A DNA stretch of 64,000 nt from Pectobacterium polonicum. GTDB lineage: Bacteria > Pseudomonadota > Gammaproteobacteria > Enterobacterales > Enterobacteriaceae. A program made the position numbers and the translations under genes. Positions 1-9,090 of this stretch are shown here, one piece after another. Numbering within the stretch: the stretch's first letter is position 1; the number at the start of each line of letters is the position of its first letter. The notes below the pieces were generated by a model. It had not been told where the DNA came from, made no database searches, and saw only the letters and a program-made list of their open reading frames with translations. Location of the stretch: positions 1 to 64,000 of the forward strand of contig NZ_RJTN01000003.1 in assembly GCF_005497185.1 (NCBI RefSeq). The letters are read 5' to 3'.

Positions 1-749
1 TGTTAAACCGCACAACTCGTAGCGTGGCACCAACCGCTGCGGGACAGCGGCTTCTTGCGCGCCTGGCACCAGCTCTCGGCGAGATTGCTGAAGGCATCGA
101 AGCTCTTGCCGAAGAACGGGGCAACCCCTCCGGCGTCGTCAGAATCAACACCCACGGCAGTGCCGCCCTCCTGCATGTGGTGCCCAGGCTAAGAGCGTTG
201 CGCGAGGCCCATCCCGGCATCGTCATTGACCTCGCCGTAAACGACGGCTTGGTCGACATCGTGGCTGACGGATTTGACGCTGGAATTCGCTACGGAGAGC
301 AGTTGGCTCGTGACATGGTTGCCGTTCGCATCGGGCGAGAAGTTCGCACGGCAGTTGTTGCGGCACCGGAATACCTTGCAGACCGCCCGGCGATCCGATC
401 GCCGTCAGACCTTCTCCAGCACGACTGCCTATCTTGGCATCTCCGGACACAGGGAGAGCAATTGCGATGGCAGTTTCTACAGGACGGACAAAAGCTCAGC
501 GTGAAGGTCAGACCTGTGTTCATGGCCAACGATTTCAGCATCCTGATGGCTGCTGCTCTGTCGGGATCGGGACTGGCTTACCTTCTGAAGGAACAGGTTA
601 TTGAGCACCTGAACAGCGGCCAGCTTATCGAGGTGCTGCCCGACTACTCGGTGCCGCACGAAGCCTGTTATCTCTACTACCCGGATCGAAGGCAAATGCG
701 TCCGGCGATGCGGGCTGTCATCGATATTTTGAAAGACGCAGATCCTTAA
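1..749 (+). CDS. LysR-family regulator, 3' part only
   Basis: The reading frame is open from base 3, so the gene begins left of the window. The first residues visible (LNRTTRSVAPTAAG) are the end of the LysR winged-helix DNA-binding region. They are followed by the periplasmic-binding-like effector domain with the usual GVVRI and GSGLAYL segments, ending ILKDADP at a TAA. Nothing suggests a broken gene; the truncation is the window edge. The wording is typical of the AaeR/DmlR-like LysR subgroup that often controls a divergent oxidoreductase, but the target lies outside the window. An internal GTG at 24 is not a credible start, because it would remove the DNA-binding domain. Confidence 0.9.
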   Translation, partial: LNRTTRSVAPTAAGQRLLARLAPALGEIAEGIEALAEERGNPSGVVRINTHGSAALLHVVPRLRALREAHPGIVIDLAVNDGLVDIVADGFDAGIRYGEQLARDMVAVRIGREVRTAVVAAPEYLADRPAIRSPSDLLQHDCLSWHLRTQGEQLRWQFLQDGQKLSVKVRPVFMANDFSILMAAALSGSGLAYLLKEQVIEHLNSGQLIEVLPDYSVPHEACYLYYPDRRQMRPAMRAVIDILKDADP

Positions 750-956
750 TAACAGACGTGCCACTTTTTATTGGTGACAATCAGGCTTAGCCAGCAGATC
801 CCTGTTTACCTGACACATAAGCCGCAACATAATCTCAAACGATATCAGCCAGTTCAGGCCATGCGAGAATTGAATTTTTACCTGCGGTTATGACACAGTA
901 GAAACCTATCAACATCTTTCTATCAAACCCTGTTTATCAACCACCTGCGGGTAACG

Positions 957-1088
957 ATGATGAAACGTATAACAACAATCGTAGTAGCATTGCTGGTCAC
1001 AGCAACATTGAGCGGCTGTAATACCACGCGCGGCTTTGGTCAGGACGTGCAAAAACTGGGTAGTAAAATCTCGCACGCCGCGAGCTAA
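957..1088 (+). CDS. ecnA: entericidin-type small lipoprotein
   Basis: A 43-residue ORF starts MMKRITTIV and ends KISHAAS. It has a hydrophobic signal segment followed by the lipobox LSGC (Cys21), then NTTRGFGQDVQKLG. This is the entericidin A/B pattern (E. coli EcnA also begins MMKR, has a TGC lipobox and continues NTARGFGED). The product should be a tiny lipid-anchored envelope peptide; entericidins are described as an antidote/toxin pair linked to stationary-phase lysis. Only one member is present here, with no second entericidin beside it. A strong hairpin terminator follows the stop directly. The start could be the second ATG at 960. Confidence 0.88.
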   Translation: MMKRITTIVVALLVTATLSGCNTTRGFGQDVQKLGSKISHAAS

Positions 1089-1103
1089 CCTACCGTCAAA
1101 TAA

Positions 1104-1138
1104 CAAAAAACCGGCAAGACGCTATGCCGGTTTTTTGT
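1104..1138 (+). terminator. rho-independent terminator, ecnA/elaA
   Basis: The stem ACCGGCA / TGCCGGT has an 8-base loop, preceded by an A run and followed by a T run. The flanking A and T tracts let it work for ecnA on the plus strand and elaA on the minus strand. Confidence 0.85.
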
Positions 1139-1181
1139 TTACGCCGCGGTATCTATTCCTTCCGCAGCACGCTCGATCCCC

Positions 1182-1637
1182 TCAGAACGCCGACAGCATA
1201 TCAATGTGTGGAATGCCGTCTTCGTCGTATACCTCGCCGGTCGCCACAAAGCCAAACGCGCCGTAGAACGTTTGCAGATGAGCCTGTGCAGACAGGAAAA
1301 GGTGCTTTTGCGGCCAGTGACGTGCGCAGGCAATCAGCGCGTGTTCCATCAGTTGATGCCCCAGATGTTGTCCGCGAGCGTGTGGCGCGACAATCACGCG
1401 ACCAATCGTTACCACATCATTGTTCGGATGCGGAGCGAGCAGCCTGGCATAGGCGGCCAGCTTACCATCGCGGTACGCCGCAATATGACGATTACCTTCA
1501 ACCAGATCGCGCCCATCAATATCCAGATAGGGGCAGGTTTGCTCAACTACGAATACCTGACTGCGCAACGCCAGTATGTCATGCAGTGCATACACATTAA
1601 GGTCTGTCACATCCCAGTCATGCCATATCAGACTCAT
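1182..1637 (-). CDS. elaA: GNAT acetyltransferase ElaA
   Basis: A 151-residue GNAT-fold protein that is very close to E. coli ElaA throughout. Shared segments include LRSQVFVVEQTCPYLDIDG, NRHIAAY, the acetyl-CoA-binding stretch IGRVIVAPHARGQHLGHQL and the C-terminal FYGAFGFVATGEVYDEDGIPHI. The physiological substrate of ElaA is not established. A longer frame begins at a GTG at 1643, but the AGGAAGG ribosome site would then touch the start. The ATG at 1637 has proper spacing and is preferred. The gene is just downstream of lplT and shares its direction, and it is terminated by the hairpin near 1104-1138. Confidence 0.9.
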   Translation of the reverse strand: MSLIWHDWDVTDLNVYALHDILALRSQVFVVEQTCPYLDIDGRDLVEGNRHIAAYRDGKLAAYARLLAPHPNNDVVTIGRVIVAPHARGQHLGHQLMEHALIACARHWPQKHLFLSAQAHLQTFYGAFGFVATGEVYDEDGIPHIDMLSAF

Positions 1638-1648
1638 TTTCACCCTTC

Positions 1649-2872
1649 CTATTCTGCACTGGCGGAACGCGCACGGCGCTTAGCCAGAATCAGCCATACC
1701 CACAGCAACGCAATCGACAACGCAAACAAGACGCCAAAGCCTATCCCAATCGCGATAACCGAGACGCCCAGTTTCACCACCAGAGAATAGAGCCCCAGCA
1801 TTAGCAGCATAGCGCCGTTTTCACCCAGATTCTGTACGGCGATTGCATTACCCGCGCCGACGCTGGCCTTCCCCCGTTCCTGCAACAGCGCATTGAGCGG
1901 GACAATAAAGAACCCACCGAGCGCCCCCAGCAGAATCAGCAGGGAATAAGCGCTCATAAGATTATGCTGAAGCGTGAAAATCACCACCACCACGCCGATC
2001 AAGAACCCCGCAGGCAAGCAGCGCCGTACGTTATCAAGCGTAACCAGTTTGGCAGCGCCCCCCGCCCCCAGCACAATCCCAACGGCGACCATTGCATTAA
2101 GCAGCGTCGGCGTCGCGTTATCGGTAATCCCAAGCGCATGTGGCACCCACAGCACCAGCAGAAAGCGCAGCGTCACACCCGCTCCCCAGAACATGCTGGT
2201 GCCGATCAACGAAAGCCGGGCATCGCCATCACGCCACAGCACCCGACAGGCGGAAAAGAAGCTGCCCGCCATCTGTACCGGATGCCACGGCTGCCCTGGA
2301 CGCGCGGCGTTGAGATGTGGGATCAGCATATTCGCCCCCAGCGCTATGCCGTAAGCCACCGCGCAAACTGACAGCGCGCCGTAAATGTTCCAGTCTGCCA
2401 GCACGCCCCCTGCGACGGAGCCAGTCAGGATCGCGGCAATGGTCGAGGCTTCCATCAAACCGTTGGCTTTTACCAACTGATCGCCACGTGTGATCTCACC
2501 CAGAATGCCGTATTTCGCAGGGGAATACGCGGCGGCACCAATGCCCACCAGCGTGTATCCCAGAAACGGGTTACCGCCCACGCAAATCAGCAGCGCGCCC
2601 GCCAGTTTCAGGGTATTGGCGAACATCATTACCCGTCCTTTGGCAAAGCTATCCGCTATTTGCCCGACAAACGGTGCTAAAACGATGTATGCCGCCACAA
2701 ACCCCATCTGCAAAAACGGCTGGCTCCAGTCGGGATACACCAGCTGTTTGATCAGCGCTAGCGTGGCAAACAGCAGCGCGTTATCGCCAAACGCGGAGAA
2801 GAACTGCGCGATAATCACCGCGCTCATACTGCGCGACAGCAAAGGCGTCGCGGGTTCAGTCTGTTGGCTCAT
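1649..2872 (-). CDS. lplT: lysophospholipid transporter LplT
   Basis: A 407-residue, 12-helix major facilitator protein that matches LplT (397 residues in E. coli). It flips lysophosphatidylethanolamine from the outer to the inner leaflet of the cytoplasmic membrane for reacylation by Aas. The start codon overlaps the aas stop as ATGA, which indicates translational coupling. The N-terminus ([20 protein letters not shown]) leads into helix 1, and the helices with [13 protein letters not shown] and [17 protein letters not shown] are family-typical. Transcription runs leftward after aas. Confidence 0.95.
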   Translation of the reverse strand: MSQQTEPATPLLSRSMSAVIIAQFFSAFGDNALLFATLALIKQLVYPDWSQPFLQMGFVAAYIVLAPFVGQIADSFAKGRVMMFANTLKLAGALLICVGGNPFLGYTLVGIGAAAYSPAKYGILGEITRGDQLVKANGLMEASTIAAILTGSVAGGVLADWNIYGALSVCAVAYGIALGANMLIPHLNAARPGQPWHPVQMAGSFFSACRVLWRDGDARLSLIGTSMFWGAGVTLRFLLVLWVPHALGITDNATPTLLNAMVAVGIVLGAGGAAKLVTLDNVRRCLPAGFLIGVVVVIFTLQHNLMSAYSLLILLGALGGFFIVPLNALLQERGKASVGAGNAIAVQNLGENGAMLLMLGLYSLVVKLGVSVIAIGIGFGVLFALSIALLWVWLILAKRRARSASAE

Positions 2873-5040
2873 GCATTCGGCTCCGACGCGTTAGTTACGG
2901 ACTCTTCGGCCATCTGGCGCAGCGTAACAAAATCAGGCTTGCCGCTGCCGAGTAACGGTAACGCTTTCACATAGCGAATATCGCGCGGTACTGCCAGTTC
3001 CGGCACACCGCTGCTGCGGGCTTGTGCAAGCAGCACATCACGGGTTATCTGGCTGTCCGTGGTAAACAACACCAGCGCCTCACCTTTGCTGCTGTCGCTT
3101 TTCGCACTCGCGGCATGCTGCGCCTCCGGCGACACCTTCACTGCCAGTTGTTCCACGCTTTCGAGTGAGACCATCTCGCCTGCCAGCTTGGCAAACCGCT
3201 TCACACGGCCGATGATGGTGCAGAACCCTCTTTCGTCCAGCTCCACAATATCGCCAGTGTCATACCAACCCTGCTGCAATTCGCCTTCTGCATTCTCTGC
3301 CGCAGGCGCTTCGAGCACGCCGGGGTTTTCCACCCGCAGATAGCCTTTCATGATATTCGGCCCACGCAGTTGCAGACGACCACCGCGCGTGATGCCCGGT
3401 ACCGTAATCAAACGCGATTCAATTTCCGGCAATAGCAGGCCGACGGAATGGATTTTGGTCGCCATCGGCACGTTGATTGCCACCACTGGCGCACATTCGG
3501 TCACGCCATACCCTTCGAGGATGCGGATACCAAATTTGTCCTGCCAGACCTGACGCGTGGTTTCCGACAGCTTTTCTGCCCCCGCAACCACATAACGCAG
3601 ACGAGCAAAATCATACGGATGGGCGAAGCGTGCATAGTTGCCTAAAAACGTAGACGTACCAAACAGCACGGTGCAGTTCTGGTCGTAAACCAGCTCCGGC
3701 ACGATGCGGTAGTGCAGTGGACTAGGGTAAAGAAACACACGCGCGCCCGTCATCAACGGGGTTAACAGACCAACCGTCAGGCCAAACGCATGGAACAGCG
3801 GCAGCGCGGACATAAAGCGGTCACGCGGCGTGAAATCCGCTACGGTGCGAATCTGCTCGACGTTTGCCAGCAGGCTGTCGTGGGAATGCACCACGCCTTT
3901 CGGATTCCCCTCGGAACCCGAGGTAAACAGCACGATGGCTGCATCATCAGGTTTCTGCGGCAGCATCGCGCGGGCAGGAAACAGCAGATGAAACACAATC
4001 CACAGCTTATCGGCCAGCGTCACGGTGTCTTTCAAATCTTCCAGATAAACCCAGTTAGCCTCGCTGACCTGCTTCGGCAGCTCCGTCAACTTGCCTTTTT
4101 CAAGAAACTGGCGAGACGTGACGATCGTTTTGATCCCCGCCGCTTTCATCGCACTTTGTAGCCCTTTCGCGCCCGCCGTGTAATTCAGCATGGCGGGAAT
4201 GCGGTTACGCAGCGATGCACCCAGAATGGATGCAGCAGTGATGGTCGCATTGGGCAACAGCATACCGACATGCTCATCTGCACGGGTGAAGCGCTGTAAA
4301 ATGCGCGAGACACCCAGCGATTTTTTCAATAAACCTTGATAGCTGTCTTCATTGAATGAGATATCCGCAATACTGGCGGAGTGCCGCCCGTAGCGGGTTC
4401 TCGCCGCCAGAAAGGCCTGATACAGCGTATGCTGCGGACGCGTTTCCATGCGCGCCTTCATCATAATCTGGTGCAAACGTTCACCGGCCAGTGCACGACG
4501 CGCTCTGGCGCTGCTGGCTTCCGGCATCGGCAATGTGGTCGGAGGCAAATACGTGATAGTGATTTGTGGGAGGCAGCGGCGTTTAAATACGCCCGCCAGT
4601 CGACCAAACGGCGTGAACTCGGCACCCTCGATACGCACGGGGATGATCGTTGCCCCTGATTTCGCCGCGACAAACGCCGCGCCGCTGTAAATCTTCATCA
4701 GCGATCCGGTGACGCTAATACGTCCCTCAGGGAAAACAACGACAGGCTGGCCGCGTTCGATCACTTTAATCAACCCCTTGATCGCCAGAGGTTTGGTCGG
4801 ATCTAACGGTACAAAATCGATATAAGGCTTCAGCCAGCGCATAAACCAGCGATCGGAAATGGAGGAATACACGGCAAAGACGGGTTTTATCGGTAAGAAC
4901 AACGCTAGCAGAACACCATCAAGAAAAGAGACGTGATTGGGGGTGATGAGCAATTTGGATTGCTGGAATTGGCTGCTGTCGCCCTCGATCCGGATGCGGT
5001 ACAGACGCTGGAACACCCAACGTAACAGGGTATAAATCAT
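2869..5040 (-). CDS. aas: bifunctional acyl-ACP synthetase / 2-acyl-GPE acyltransferase
   Basis: A 723-residue fusion, against 719 in E. coli Aas. The N-terminal acyltransferase domain has the HX4D motif (His36, Asp41 in NHVSFLDG) and FPEGRIS. The C-terminal AMP-forming ligase domain has [26 protein letters not shown] and [11 protein letters not shown]. The enzyme activates a fatty acid onto ACP and reacylates lysophosphatidylethanolamine delivered by LplT. The frame stays open to 5106, but the ATG at 5040 has a GGAGAAGG ribosome site 4 bases upstream and matches the family N-terminus, so it is chosen. It is the first gene of the aas-lplT-(elaA) unit. Confidence 0.95.
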   Translation of the reverse strand: MIYTLLRWVFQRLYRIRIEGDSSQFQQSKLLITPNHVSFLDGVLLALFLPIKPVFAVYSSISDRWFMRWLKPYIDFVPLDPTKPLAIKGLIKVIERGQPVVVFPEGRISVTGSLMKIYSGAAFVAAKSGATIIPVRIEGAEFTPFGRLAGVFKRRCLPQITITYLPPTTLPMPEASSARARRALAGERLHQIMMKARMETRPQHTLYQAFLAARTRYGRHSASIADISFNEDSYQGLLKKSLGVSRILQRFTRADEHVGMLLPNATITAASILGASLRNRIPAMLNYTAGAKGLQSAMKAAGIKTIVTSRQFLEKGKLTELPKQVSEANWVYLEDLKDTVTLADKLWIVFHLLFPARAMLPQKPDDAAIVLFTSGSEGNPKGVVHSHDSLLANVEQIRTVADFTPRDRFMSALPLFHAFGLTVGLLTPLMTGARVFLYPSPLHYRIVPELVYDQNCTVLFGTSTFLGNYARFAHPYDFARLRYVVAGAEKLSETTRQVWQDKFGIRILEGYGVTECAPVVAINVPMATKIHSVGLLLPEIESRLITVPGITRGGRLQLRGPNIMKGYLRVENPGVLEAPAAENAEGELQQGWYDTGDIVELDERGFCTIIGRVKRFAKLAGEMVSLESVEQLAVKVSPEAQHAASAKSDSSKGEALVLFTTDSQITRDVLLAQARSSGVPELAVPRDIRYVKALPLLGSGKPDFVTLRQMAEESVTNASEPNA

Positions 5041-5228
5041 GCCTTCTCCCAATAGACAGATAAACGGGTAGCTTGCTGAGGCGCAAACCACCGAGCGATA
5101 CGTCAAAATACTACATACTCATCAGACTTCAAGCGACGGATATACGGCTTAACGCGAAGATTGCCGTCGGCACATCATTCACCTAGCATTAATCGCGCTG
5201 GAGATAACGAAAGCGGGGAATTCAGGCA

Positions 5229-5319
5229 AAAAAAAACCTACGCATCCGCGTAGGTTGGTGTAATCAAATGATTTCAATGTACAGAGCACATTGATATATC
5301 ACCAATCAATACCTCTGGG
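5229..5319 (-). ncRNA. omrA: OmrA/OmrB-type small RNA
   Basis: The minus strand reads CCCAGAGGTATTGATTGGTG at its 5' end, which is the conserved seed end of OmrA/OmrB. A variable middle follows. It ends in ACACCAACC and the terminator hairpin AACCTACGC-GGAT-GCGTAGGTT with a run of nine T. E. coli omrA and omrB lie next to aas, so the synteny agrees. The family is OmpR-activated and Hfq-dependent and represses outer-membrane receptors, csgD, flhDC and ompT through the 5' seed. Only one copy is visible here. Whether it is closer to OmrA or OmrB cannot be settled from the middle region; the GATTGGTG after the seed is OmrA-like. Confidence 0.93.
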
Positions 5320-5673
5320 ACTTGTTACTCTAAGGATCGCCACTTATCTTCACCAGCAATGAATCGAAAGAGTTATTCTATAAGTGCAACCAACTGTAAA
5401 ATTCTAGCGAATCATGTAAGGCAATCGCCTTCTTTGCGCCCTTCCACCAGATAAATGCCGTTATTTTCCTCTAAAAGTTCCTTTTCTCTCCGATTCCACT
5501 TTTTCACCATTTTCCCGTCCGATCACATTTCCTGATTTTTTATCGGTAAATGACCACTCAAACAAAGGGGTGTTAGTCCACTTTTTCAACAGAATCAATC
5601 AGAAAGTGAGGAGTAGGATCGCGGAGTCTGCATGGGGCAGACGCTGAATTTAACCAGGTGTGTGTAACAAATA
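5320..5673. other. intergenic region between omr sRNA and chemoreceptor
   Basis: This 354-base stretch has no credible ORF. It must hold the promoter of the leftward sRNA near 5320-5370 and that of the rightward chemoreceptor. I see a weak flagellar-sigma-like pattern (TAAAAG and CCGATT around 5471-5495), but its spacer is about two bases shorter than the consensus, so I do not call it. Confidence 0.5.
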
Positions 5674-7329
5674 ATGAAGAACTACAAAATAGGTACCCGA
5701 CTGGCCGGCGGCTTTGGCCTGCTTATTGCACTTTCGCTGGCTATGCTGACCAGCGGTATTTACCAACTTAACCAGGTATCCAGCAGTACACAACAGATGA
5801 TGCAAGAGCCGCTGCGCAAAGAAAGGCTGGCATCGGACTGGCATGCCACGCTCGTCGCTGGTGTCCAGCGCAGTATGGCGGTAGCACGCAGCAATGACGA
5901 TTCGCTGGTTGAGCTATTTGCCGCCGAAAACACCCGTGCCAGTAAGGAAAGTGGTAAACGGCAGGAGGATTTTGCCGGACTGATCTCTACGCCGGAAGAA
6001 AAAGCCTTGTTTGATAAAGTCGGCGAATACCGTCAGGCCTATATCAAAAAGCGCGATGCAATTATCACGGAAAAAGGCGCGGGTAATTTCGATCGTGCCA
6101 GAACATTGTTCGACAACGAGTTCGTTCCGGCTTCCAATGGCTATCTGGCAAGCGTTGAAGCGCTGCGCGATCATCAGCGCGCCAGTATCGACAAAATGGG
6201 ACAAGATATTAACACTGGCGCAAGCCGTGGCGATCTCATCCTTGCCGTCACAGGCGCACTGAGTGCCATCATCGGCGTTCTGATCGCCTGGGTGCTCACA
6301 CGCAGTATCGTGCAACCGCTGTCGCGCGCCGTACAGGCTACGCAAGCCGTCGCGGCGGGCGATCTCACGCATAATGTGCAGCCTGAAGGACGCGATGAAG
6401 CCGCGCAACTGCTGCACGCCCTGCAAGATATGACCGTGCGCCTGCGCTCTATCGTTGGCGAAGTTCGTCAAGGGTCTGAATCCATCGCCGGGGCGTCTTC
6501 ACAACTTGCCGCGGGTAATATCGACCTTTCCAGCCGCACAGAAGAACAGGCCAGCGCGCTACAGGAAACCGCCGCTTCCATTGAGCAGTTAAGTTCGACG
6601 GTAAGGCAAAATGCCGATAACGCCCGTCAGGCCAACCAGCTAGCGCAATCGACCACGCAGCAAGCGCAGTCAGGTGGGCAACTGGTGACGGAAGTGGTGG
6701 AAACCATGGGCGCGATCGACTCTTCATCGAAGAAAATCGTCGATATCATCGGCGTCATCGATAGCATCGCGTTCCAGACCAACATTCTGGCACTGAATGC
6801 CGCCGTAGAAGCCGCACGGGCAGGTGAGCAAGGCCGCGGTTTCGCCGTGGTCGCCAGTGAAGTACGCAGTCTGGCACAACGCAGTGCCTCTGCGGCTAAA
6901 GAGATTAAGGAGTTGATCGATCGCTCTGTTCAAACCGTGGAAGCGGGCAACCGATTGGTGGTACAGGCGGGCGCATCGATACAGGACATCGTTAACGGCG
7001 TGCGTAAGGTCAGCGATCTGGTCGGCGAGATCAGCTCTGCCAGCAACGAACAAACGATGGGTATTGAGCAGGTAAACGTCGCGGTGAACCAGATGGAAGT
7101 AACCACCCAGCAGAATGCGTCGCTGGTAAACGAAGCGTCGGCCGCTACGCAGTCTCTACAACAGCAAGCCGCACAGTTGGCCGAGACGGTCAGCCAGTTC
7201 CGTTTAGGCAGCAGCCATCAGATCGCCCGCACGCCAACGGTGACCCCATCGTTACCCCTACAACCTGCGCTGAGCGCACCGGGTAAAAGTGCTGCCATAG
7301 CAGGTGAAGGTGACTGGACATCGTTCTGA
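5674..7329 (+). CDS. methyl-accepting chemotaxis protein
   Basis: A 551-residue transmembrane chemoreceptor. TM1 is about residues 10-30, followed by a periplasmic four-helix-type sensor of about 155 residues. TM2 is about 188-209, then a HAMP domain beginning TRSIVQPLSRAVQAT, then the cytoplasmic methylation helices around the signalling tip IDSIAFQTNILALNAAVEAARAG. The C-terminus is DWTSF, which fits the xWxxF pattern of the tethering pentapeptide that recruits CheR/CheB (NWETF in Tsr), so this is probably a high-abundance-type receptor. The ligand is unknown. It is monocistronic and sits where galR is found next to omrAB in E. coli. Confidence 0.93.
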   Translation: MKNYKIGTRLAGGFGLLIALSLAMLTSGIYQLNQVSSSTQQMMQEPLRKERLASDWHATLVAGVQRSMAVARSNDDSLVELFAAENTRASKESGKRQEDFAGLISTPEEKALFDKVGEYRQAYIKKRDAIITEKGAGNFDRARTLFDNEFVPASNGYLASVEALRDHQRASIDKMGQDINTGASRGDLILAVTGALSAIIGVLIAWVLTRSIVQPLSRAVQATQAVAAGDLTHNVQPEGRDEAAQLLHALQDMTVRLRSIVGEVRQGSESIAGASSQLAAGNIDLSSRTEEQASALQETAASIEQLSSTVRQNADNARQANQLAQSTTQQAQSGGQLVTEVVETMGAIDSSSKKIVDIIGVIDSIAFQTNILALNAAVEAARAGEQGRGFAVVASEVRSLAQRSASAAKEIKELIDRSVQTVEAGNRLVVQAGASIQDIVNGVRKVSDLVGEISSASNEQTMGIEQVNVAVNQMEVTTQQNASLVNEASAATQSLQQQAAQLAETVSQFRLGSSHQIARTPTVTPSLPLQPALSAPGKSAAIAGEGDWTSF

Positions 7330-7335
7330 CGCGCC

Positions 7336-7366
7336 CTCTTAGTCACGTTTCTATGCAGACTAAGAG
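7336..7366 (+). terminator. hairpin after chemoreceptor gene
   Basis: Nine-base perfect arms CTCTTAGTC and GACTAAGAG are separated by 13 bases, 6 bases after the stop. There is no T tract, so a terminator role is tentative. It lies between convergent genes. Confidence 0.45.
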
Positions 7367-7371
7367 ACAGC

Positions 7372-7884
7372 CTACAGCGGCTGGTGATACAGCCGCACGG
7401 CTTTGTCTGGGTAATCCAGTCCCTCGCCGATGTAACGCCAGCCGTGCTTTTCGTAATAGCCGCTAAACGTGGCGTACAAATAAAGGTCATCAAAGCCCGC
7501 GCGACGGCAAAAATCTATAACGTGCCGTTGCAGCGCCACACCCAGTCCTTTATCACGAAAACTTTCTTCCACATACAGCGATGCCAGCCAGGGCGTAAGG
7601 TCCTGTCGGCTGATTAAGTCACAGCGCCAGAGCCCCACCGTCCCGACTAAACGCTCCCCCTCCAGTGCGATAAACGTCAGCGGCAGCGCCGCAGGATTCA
7701 GGCTATTTCGCACCACGCTAGCAAAGAATTCGCGGCTATTCTGGCTACCGAATGCCTGCCATATCCAGTCGACCACCTGCTCCTGATGCTGGGGATAATC
7801 CGCCAGATAAACGATATTCGCCACAGCCGTGTCTGCCAAAACAACGTTTCTCAAAGGAATGTCTGTCAAAGGAATATCCGCCAT
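7372..7884 (-). CDS. GNAT-family N-acetyltransferase
   Basis: A 170-residue protein with the GNAT fold. It shows LVGTVGLWRCDL, then the substrate/CoA strand LASLYVEESFRDKGLGVALQRHVIDF (the RxxGxG-like pyrophosphate loop), and the closing FSGYYEKHGWRYIGEG. The substrate is unknown. It starts 2 bases after the stop of the upstream GntR-type regulator and is the last gene of the leftward PTS cluster, so it is probably co-transcribed. The N-terminus carries a short internal duplication (DIPLTDIPL), which could mean the true start is an ATG slightly further in. Confidence 0.85.
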   Translation of the reverse strand: MADIPLTDIPLRNVVLADTAVANIVYLADYPQHQEQVVDWIWQAFGSQNSREFFASVVRNSLNPAALPLTFIALEGERLVGTVGLWRCDLISRQDLTPWLASLYVEESFRDKGLGVALQRHVIDFCRRAGFDDLYLYATFSGYYEKHGWRYIGEGLDYPDKAVRLYHQPL

Positions 7885-7886
7885 GA

Positions 7887-8654
7887 CTACACCAGTTTCC
7901 CCTGGAAAATCGGTACAGAATCAAACAAATAGCCGTCGAACTCCGGCGCGTCAGCGTCAGAGATTTCCATCAGCGTATTTTTGACATTTTCGAGGTGCTG
8001 CCACATTGCCTGATAAGAGCCAGACACATCGCGACGCCGCAGTGCCGCCAGAATAGCCTGATGATCCGCCAGCCATTTCAGGCGATAGCCCTGCGTGCCA
8101 ACATGGGTGTAAAGCTGCTGCCAGAGCGCGTTATCGTCACGACACGCCCAGATATTGCTGACCGTTTCCAGCAGCATCTGGTTTTGCGTCGCTCCGGCAA
8201 TTTGCAGATGGAACAGGCGATCGAAATCGCCACGGTAATCTTTTCCGGCAATCGCGGCCTGCTCTTGTTCCAGCGTCTTACGCAGGTTTTCGATATCCGC
8301 CCGCGTTGCCATGCGTGCCGCAAACGCCGCGATGTTGCTTTCCAGCAGTTGGCGTGCCTGTAGCATTTCAAACGCGCCGATATGATTCTTGGCGCTGTCT
8401 GCCGCGTCATCTTCATCGGGAATACGCAGGACATAAACCCCAGACCCCTGACGAATATCGACCGTGCCTTCCAGCTCAAGCATCAGTAGCGCTTCGCGCA
8501 CTATAGTGCGGCTAACGCCATAGGTTTCCGCAATATTTCGTTCAGGAGGAAGACGCGATCCGACGGGGTAGTCCCCTGATTGAATCTTCTGGCGCAAATC
8601 ACAGCCAATTTCCTGATATTGCTTCTTCTCTTGCAGAACCACATCCTTCGCCAC
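7887..8654 (-). CDS. GntR/FadR-family regulator, UxuR/ExuR-like
   Basis: A 255-residue regulator. An N-terminal winged helix (YQEIGCDLRQKIQSGDYPVGSRLPPERNIAETYGVSRTIVREALLMLE) is followed by an all-helical FCD effector domain (FEMLQARQLLESNIAAFAA, DHQAILAALRRRDVSGSYQAMWQHLENVKNTL). These segments and the ending FDGYLFDS match E. coli UxuR and ExuR, the hexuronate-responsive repressors. It lies 89 bases after the PTS IIB gene in the same direction, so it may be in the PTS operon. The link to a beta-glucoside cluster is unusual for this subfamily. The effector is inferred, not shown. Confidence 0.85.
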   Translation of the reverse strand: MAKDVVLQEKKQYQEIGCDLRQKIQSGDYPVGSRLPPERNIAETYGVSRTIVREALLMLELEGTVDIRQGSGVYVLRIPDEDDAADSAKNHIGAFEMLQARQLLESNIAAFAARMATRADIENLRKTLEQEQAAIAGKDYRGDFDRLFHLQIAGATQNQMLLETVSNIWACRDDNALWQQLYTHVGTQGYRLKWLADHQAILAALRRRDVSGSYQAMWQHLENVKNTLMEISDADAPEFDGYLFDSVPIFQGKLV

Positions 8655-8743
8655 GCTTTCACCCTACATACACTGTCGTCCTGAATGCGGACGTCAGGCC
8701 CGCACGATTTATGCCCACCACGTACTGACGTCGTAGCGGGACA

Positions 8744-9061
8744 TTAGTCTACCAAACTCAGCGCCTGATCCAGTACTTTTGCACCATTTAATGTGCCGTA
8801 GGCCACGGGATCGATCACTGCGATAGGGATCTGATAGCTATCCGTTAGCTTTTTATTTTCGTTAAGTTTGAAGCGCACCTGCGGCCCCAATAGAACCGCA
8901 ATAATATCGCTGCCGAACTCCTGCAATTCATCCCGCAAATTTTGTTCCGGGATCGCGTAGATCTTAAATGCCATTCCCCGCGCTTCCGCTTCCTTCTCCA
9001 TTTTGGTGACCACCAGTGAGGTCGACATGCCTGCCGAGCAGGCCAGTACGATTCTTTTCAT
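8744..9061 (-). CDS. PTS lactose/cellobiose family IIB component
   Basis: A 105-residue cytoplasmic IIB of the Lac/Chb family. It begins MKRIVLACSAGMSTSLVV, with phosphorylated Cys8 in the conserved CSAGMSTS loop. It passes phosphate from IIA to the sugar bound by IIC. It lies 29 bases downstream of the phospho-beta-glucosidase, and the matching IIC and IIA genes are in the same cluster. The likely sugars are cellobiose or another beta-glucoside (inference). Confidence 0.93.
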   Translation of the reverse strand: MKRIVLACSAGMSTSLVVTKMEKEAEARGMAFKIYAIPEQNLRDELQEFGSDIIAVLLGPQVRFKLNENKKLTDSYQIPIAVIDPVAYGTLNGAKVLDQALSLVD

Positions 9062-9090
9062 ATTCCATTCCTCATTTTGGTTATCTGCGC

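Noticed and set aside
1-749. The first LysR gene as a pseudogene lacking its DNA-binding domain
   Set aside because: The frame is open to the window edge and shows the end of the DNA-binding domain; the truncation comes from the window.
5041-5106. A 22-residue N-terminal extension of Aas
   Set aside because: It does not match the family N-terminus, and a strong ribosome site precedes the later ATG at 5040.
5471-5495. Flagellar sigma-28 promoter for the chemoreceptor
   Set aside because: The spacer between the TAAA and CCGAT elements is about two bases too short and the match is weak.
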